From Actinomycetes bacterium (GTDB lineage Bacteria; Actinomycetota; Acidimicrobiia; Acidimicrobiales; Palsa-688): a DNA stretch of 8,126 nucleotides. The translations under genes and the position numbers were made by a program. Each line of letters starts with the position of its first letter. The first letter of the stretch is position 1. Location of the stretch: the NCBI GenBank assembly GCA_021827225.1, contig JAKAXG010000173.1:1-8126 (forward strand), in the 5' to 3' direction. Positions 5,779-8,126 of the stretch are shown piece after piece. Below the pieces are notes generated by a model. That model searched no databases. It had not been told where the DNA came from and worked only from the letters and a program-made list of their open reading frames with translations.

Positions 5779-6573
5779 CTAGGACCTTTTTCCCCGTTGA
5801 GCCTCCGCCAGCTGGGCGGACACCGACGACCCGAACCGGGCCTGCACGGCGGCGGACAGATTGGGGGCGAGCGAGCCGATCACGGCCCCCAGGCGTAGCA
5901 CGACGGGGGCCACGTCGATCTCGGCTCTGTCCTCCCGGACGGCCCGGACCACGGCGGCGGCCACCTGGTCGGGGCTGACCGTCCCCACCCCGAACGGCAG
6001 CGTGGCCCCGGCATCGGCGAACATCCCGGCGTCGCGCACGAACCCGGGGTTCACCACCGAGCAGCCCACGCCGGTCCCGTACAGGTCGCAGCGCAGCCCG
6101 GCGGCGAACCCCCGCAGGCCGAACTTGGTGGCCGAGTACAGCGACGCCCCCTTGGAGCCCACCTTGCCCGACAGCGACGACACGAACACGAAGTGCCCCG
6201 AGCCGCGGGCCCGGAACCCGGGCAGGAGGGCCCGGGTCATGGCGATGGGGCTGGCCAGGTTCACCTCGATGGCCCGGTCGATCTGGCCCTGCTCCCACTC
6301 CTCCAGGTCGCCCGACGCCGGCAGGGCGGCGTTCATCACCGCGATGTCGACCGGGCCGGCCTCCCGCAGCAGCCGGTCCACGTCCTCCCGCCGGCCCAGG
6401 TCGGCCACCACCGCCCGGCCCCCCACCTCCTCGGCCACCGCCTCGAGCGGCCCCGCCCGCCGGCCGGTGACGATCACCTCGCAGCCCTCCCGGCTCAAGG
6501 TGGCGGCGATGATGCGGCCCAGGCCGCCGTTGGCCCCGGTCACCAGGGCGGTAGCTCCTCGCAGATCGGTCAT
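5779..6573 (-). CDS. Short-chain dehydrogenase/reductase (SDR) oxidoreductase
   Basis: A 264-residue classical SDR, a NAD(P)(H)-dependent oxidoreductase in the cytoplasm. Rossmann motif TGANGGLG is at 12-19. Arg38-Arg39 after the second strand hint at NADP preference. Asp58 is in the ADLG motif, and NAAL (81-84) replaces the usual NNAG. The catalytic tetrad is Asn105, Ser133, Tyr146 and Lys150 (Y-S-A-T-K), followed by NPGFV (175-179). The C-terminal tail (about 222-264) ends in a variable basic segment. The substrate cannot be deduced. The start at the ATG at 6573 fits the conserved MTDLRGATALVTG opening and a TATCGT box 8 nt upstream. It is probably the first gene of an operon with the MBL-fold hydrolase, whose start is 2 bp past its stop, and it is divergent from the phosphoesterase. 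Confidence 0.93.
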   Translation of the reverse strand: MTDLRGATALVTGANGGLGRIIAATLSREGCEVIVTGRRAGPLEAVAEEVGGRAVVADLGRREDVDRLLREAGPVDIAVMNAALPASGDLEEWEQGQIDRAIEVNLASPIAMTRALLPGFRARGSGHFVFVSSLSGKVGSKGASLYSATKFGLRGFAAGLRCDLYGTGVGCSVVNPGFVRDAGMFADAGATLPFGVGTVSPDQVAAAVVRAVREDRAEIDVAPVVLRLGAVIGSLAPNLSAAVQARFGSSVSAQLAEAQRGKRS

Positions 6574-6581
6574 GCCGCCCG

Positions 6582-6587
6582 ACGATA
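6582..6587 (-). promoter_or_regulatory. Likely -10 box (TATCGT) for the SDR-MBL operon
   Basis: On the minus strand TATCGT fits TANNNT and sits 8 nt before the ATG at 6573. There is no Shine-Dalgarno at normal spacing, so a leaderless or near-leaderless message is likely. Confidence 0.45.
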
Positions 6588-6599
6588 GGCCGGCTCGGG

Positions 6600-6606
6600 T
6601 AAAAGT
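6600..6606 (+). promoter_or_regulatory. Possible -10 region (TAAAAGT) for the phosphoesterase gene
   Basis: TAAAAGT is one of the few A/T-rich patches in the window and ends 6 nt before the GTG at 6613. This suggests a leaderless start. No Shine-Dalgarno is seen before that GTG. The match to TANNNT is imperfect (one extra base). Confidence 0.4.
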
Positions 6607-6612
6607 ACGGCC

Positions 6613-7590
6613 GTGAACGCCCGCCACGCCCTCTCCGCCGCTCTCCTCCTGCTGGCCAGCGCCTGCTCGTCCGGTTCGGGGGGCGCCGTCAAGGGCAATC
6701 CGGTGGCGCCGTCGCCCACCAACGTGGCCCCCCTCGCGCCGACCGGTCCATCCAGCACCATCACCTCCACCACCTCCGCCACCTCCGCCGGCGGCGGCGT
6801 CACCACCGCCGCCCGGCCCTGCACCGGGGCCGCCCCGGCCGGCTACTCGCACGTGGTGTGGATCATCATGGAGAACCGGGGGTTCAGCGAGGTCGCCGGT
6901 TCCCGCTCGGCGCCGTACCTGGCCTCGCTGGCCGGCCGCTGCGGGCTGGCCGTCGACTACTCCGGTGTGACCCATCCCAGCCTGCCCAACTACATCGCCC
7001 TCACGTCAGGGTCGCCCCAGGGCATCAGCGACGACTCGGGGCCGGCGTCGCACCCGCTCGGCGTCCAGAGCATCTTCGGCCTGCTGGGCGGCGGCTGGCG
7101 CACGCTGGCCGAGAGCATGCCGTCCAACTGCGACCACCACAGCAGCGGCCGCTACGCGGTCAAGCACAACCCGGCCGCCTACTACACCCCCATCGCCGCC
7201 GCCTGCGCCGCCCAGGACGTGCCGCTGGGCGCCACCCCCGACCTGAGCGCCCGCCTCACCGTGATCATCCCGAACCTGTGCAACGACATGCACGACTGCT
7301 CCACCGCCACCGGCGACCACTGGCTGGCCGGCGAGGTGCCCCAGATCGTGGACAGCCCCCAGTACCGTTCGGGGACCACGGTGCTGTTCATAACCTGGGA
7401 CGAGAACGACTCCGGCGGGTCCCGGGTGCCCACCTACGTGGTCGCCCCGTCGGTCGTCCCCGGCACCCGCGCCCCGCAGAAGTTCGACCACTACTCGCTG
7501 CTGCGCACCACCGAGGACCTGCTCGGCCTCCGTCCGCTGCTCGGCCGGGCGGCCACCGCCGCCGACATGAGCACGGCGTTCCATCTCTAA
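6613..7590 (+). CDS. Lipoprotein phosphoesterase of the PF04185 (phospholipase C/acid phosphatase) type
   Basis: A 325-residue exported phosphoesterase, probably anchored by a lipid on the cell surface. A short signal peptide (MNARHALSAALLLLASAC) ends in a lipobox-like ASAC with Cys18, followed by a Ser/Thr/Pro/Gly-rich tether to about residue 68. Family motifs follow: WIIMENRGFSEV with Glu87 and Asn88 (83-94), THPSLPNYIAL (120-130), KHNP (184-187), IPNLCNDMHDC (219-229), TWDEND (261-266) and DHYSLLRTTEDLLGL (292-306). These match the metal-dependent phosphatase branch of PF04185 rather than the large phospholipases C; lengths near 300 are normal for it. Likely substrates are phosphomonoesters or phospholipid head groups. 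Extra Cys residues (70, 110, 173, 198, 223, 229) could form disulfides. The GTG start is set by the signal peptide. The gene is divergent from the SDR; the HD-domain gene follows 14 bp later. Confidence 0.9.
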   Translation: MNARHALSAALLLLASACSSGSGGAVKGNPVAPSPTNVAPLAPTGPSSTITSTTSATSAGGGVTTAARPCTGAAPAGYSHVVWIIMENRGFSEVAGSRSAPYLASLAGRCGLAVDYSGVTHPSLPNYIALTSGSPQGISDDSGPASHPLGVQSIFGLLGGGWRTLAESMPSNCDHHSSGRYAVKHNPAAYYTPIAAACAAQDVPLGATPDLSARLTVIIPNLCNDMHDCSTATGDHWLAGEVPQIVDSPQYRSGTTVLFITWDENDSGGSRVPTYVVAPSVVPGTRAPQKFDHYSLLRTTEDLLGLRPLLGRAATAADMSTAFHL

Positions 7591-7591
7591 G

Positions 7592-7597
7592 TAGCAT
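7592..7597 (+). promoter_or_regulatory. Likely -10 box (TAGCAT) of a leaderless transcript for the HD-domain gene
   Basis: TAGCAT fits TANNNT and lies 7 nt before the ATG at 7605, immediately after the phosphoesterase stop codon. It resembles the ligase promoter box (TAGCCT, then TC..GGCATG). It suggests the HD gene has its own transcript and does not depend only on read-through. Confidence 0.5.
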
Positions 7598-7604
7598 CGT
7601 AGGC

Positions 7605-8126
7605 ATGACTGACACGGGTGTCCGGGCGTCGTTCAAGACCTTCGAGGAGTCGACCGCCGAGGACTGGGCCATCATCTCCCCCCAGCTCAACGTCACGCAG
7701 AGCCTGGTGCCCGAGCGGGTCATCGGCCTCATGCGGGCCCTGAAGACCGATCACGGCGGGTTCCCCGTCGACCGGCTGGAGCACTCCCTCCAGACCGCCA
7801 CCCGGGCCGAGCGCGACGGCCGGGACGAGGAGTACGTCCTGTGCGCCCTGCTGCACGACATCGGCGACACCCTGTCCCCGTTCAACCACCCCTCCATCGC
7901 CGCCGACATCCTCAAGCCGTTCGTGTCGCCGGCGAACCACTGGATGGTCCAGCACCACGGCGAGTTCCAGGGCTACTACTTCTGGCACCACATCGGCCTG
8001 GACCGCAACACCCGGGAGAGGTACCGCGGCTCGGAGTACTTCGAGTACACCGAGGAGTTCTGCGCCAAGTACGACCAGACGGCCTTCGACGCCGACTATC
8101 GCAGCGAGCCCCTCGAGCACTTCGAG
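7605..8126 (+). CDS. HD-domain metalloenzyme, PhnZ-like HD family; 3' end missing
   Basis: The frame stays open from the ATG at 7605 to the right edge, giving 174 residues without a stop. It begins MTDTGVRASFKTFEE. HD-type metal ligands are visible: His60 (RLEHSLQTA), His84-Asp85 (ALLHDIGD), and later His95, His112, His117-His118 (VQHHGEFQG), His128-His129, with Asp157 in KYDQTAFD as a candidate final ligand. The 24-residue gap between His60 and the HD pair is the same as I recall in PhnZ, a mixed-valent diiron oxygenase that cleaves phosphonates. A conventional HD phosphohydrolase remains possible. The text LLHDIGD, FNHPSIAADIL, QHHGEFQGYYF and LEHFE is typical of a bacterial HD family of about 180-200 residues, so only a short C-terminus is probably missing. 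No membrane segment or signal is seen. Confidence 0.85.
   Translation, partial: MTDTGVRASFKTFEESTAEDWAIISPQLNVTQSLVPERVIGLMRALKTDHGGFPVDRLEHSLQTATRAERDGRDEEYVLCALLHDIGDTLSPFNHPSIAADILKPFVSPANHWMVQHHGEFQGYYFWHHIGLDRNTRERYRGSEYFEYTEEFCAKYDQTAFDADYRSEPLEHFE

Noticed and set aside
3809..5782. 657-codon plus-strand frame across the ligase and MBL genes
   Set aside because: It overlaps two strongly supported genes in the wrong frame or strand and has shadow-like composition (Arg/Gly/His-rich).
5784..5795. Run of Ts (plus strand) considered as an intrinsic terminator
   Set aside because: It lies inside the SDR coding region on the opposite strand, has no preceding hairpin, and reads as the A-rich SD-like element of the MBL gene.
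5779..6975. 398-codon version of the SDR starting at 6975
   Set aside because: The extra N-terminus is antisense to the phosphoesterase and Gly-rich; the Rossmann fold begins properly at the ATG at 6573.
7587..8120. Minus-strand 177-codon frame at the right end
   Set aside because: It is the antisense of the HD-domain gene, whose plus-strand frame has clear HD metal motifs and stays open to the edge.

Overview
The window is very GC-rich, with G or C at nearly every third codon position, and densely packed: about 98% of it is coding and no stretch above about 40 bases lacks a gene. The best guess at a source is a high-GC actinobacterium, most likely of the class Acidimicrobiia. Three things point there: a secreted protein with a Thr/Ser/Pro linker and tandem 'GYWLV..DGGVFSFGDA..YGS' repeats, a style I associate with that class; FadD-type, crotonase and SDR genes close together; and starts that look leaderless (a TANNNT -10 box 6-8 nt before the start codon, with no Shine-Dalgarno). 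This assignment is inference; no rRNA or other taxonomic marker is present.

Layout, left to right. (1) 1-2317, plus strand: the 3' part of a large secreted sedolisin-type (S53) serine-carboxyl peptidase followed by a TIG/IPT domain, a Thr-rich linker and six 42-residue propeller-like repeats; it runs off the left edge. (2) 2325-3134, minus strand: a crotonase-family protein, convergent with the peptidase across a 7-bp gap. (3) 3159-4721, plus strand: a FadD-like acyl-CoA ligase, divergent from the crotonase across only 24 bp. (4) 4736-5776 and 5779-6573, both minus strand: a COG1237-type metallo-beta-lactamase-fold hydrolase downstream of an SDR oxidoreductase, very likely one operon (SDR first), convergent with the ligase across 14 bp. 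(5) 6613-7590, plus strand: a lipoprotein phosphoesterase of the PF04185 type, divergent from the SDR across 38-39 bp. (6) 7605 to the right edge, plus strand: an HD-domain metalloenzyme cut off by the window end, easily missed because it has no stop codon here.

How the genes may work together: the ligase and crotonase share a tiny divergent promoter and look like acyl-CoA activation and processing steps. The SDR and the MBL-fold hydrolase are probably co-transcribed, but their substrate is not evident. The exported peptidase and the exported phosphoesterase are suited to scavenging peptides and phosphate outside the cell. The HD protein resembles HD-domain proteins related to the diiron oxygenase PhnZ, so a link to organophosphorus use is possible but unproven.

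I see no CRISPR array, tRNA, rRNA, IS element, integrase or other sign of a defence or mobile system. The points most worth checking are the crotonase that lacks both usual catalytic glutamates, the overlapping divergent leaderless promoters, the protease-TIG-propeller architecture, and the candidate diiron HD enzyme.
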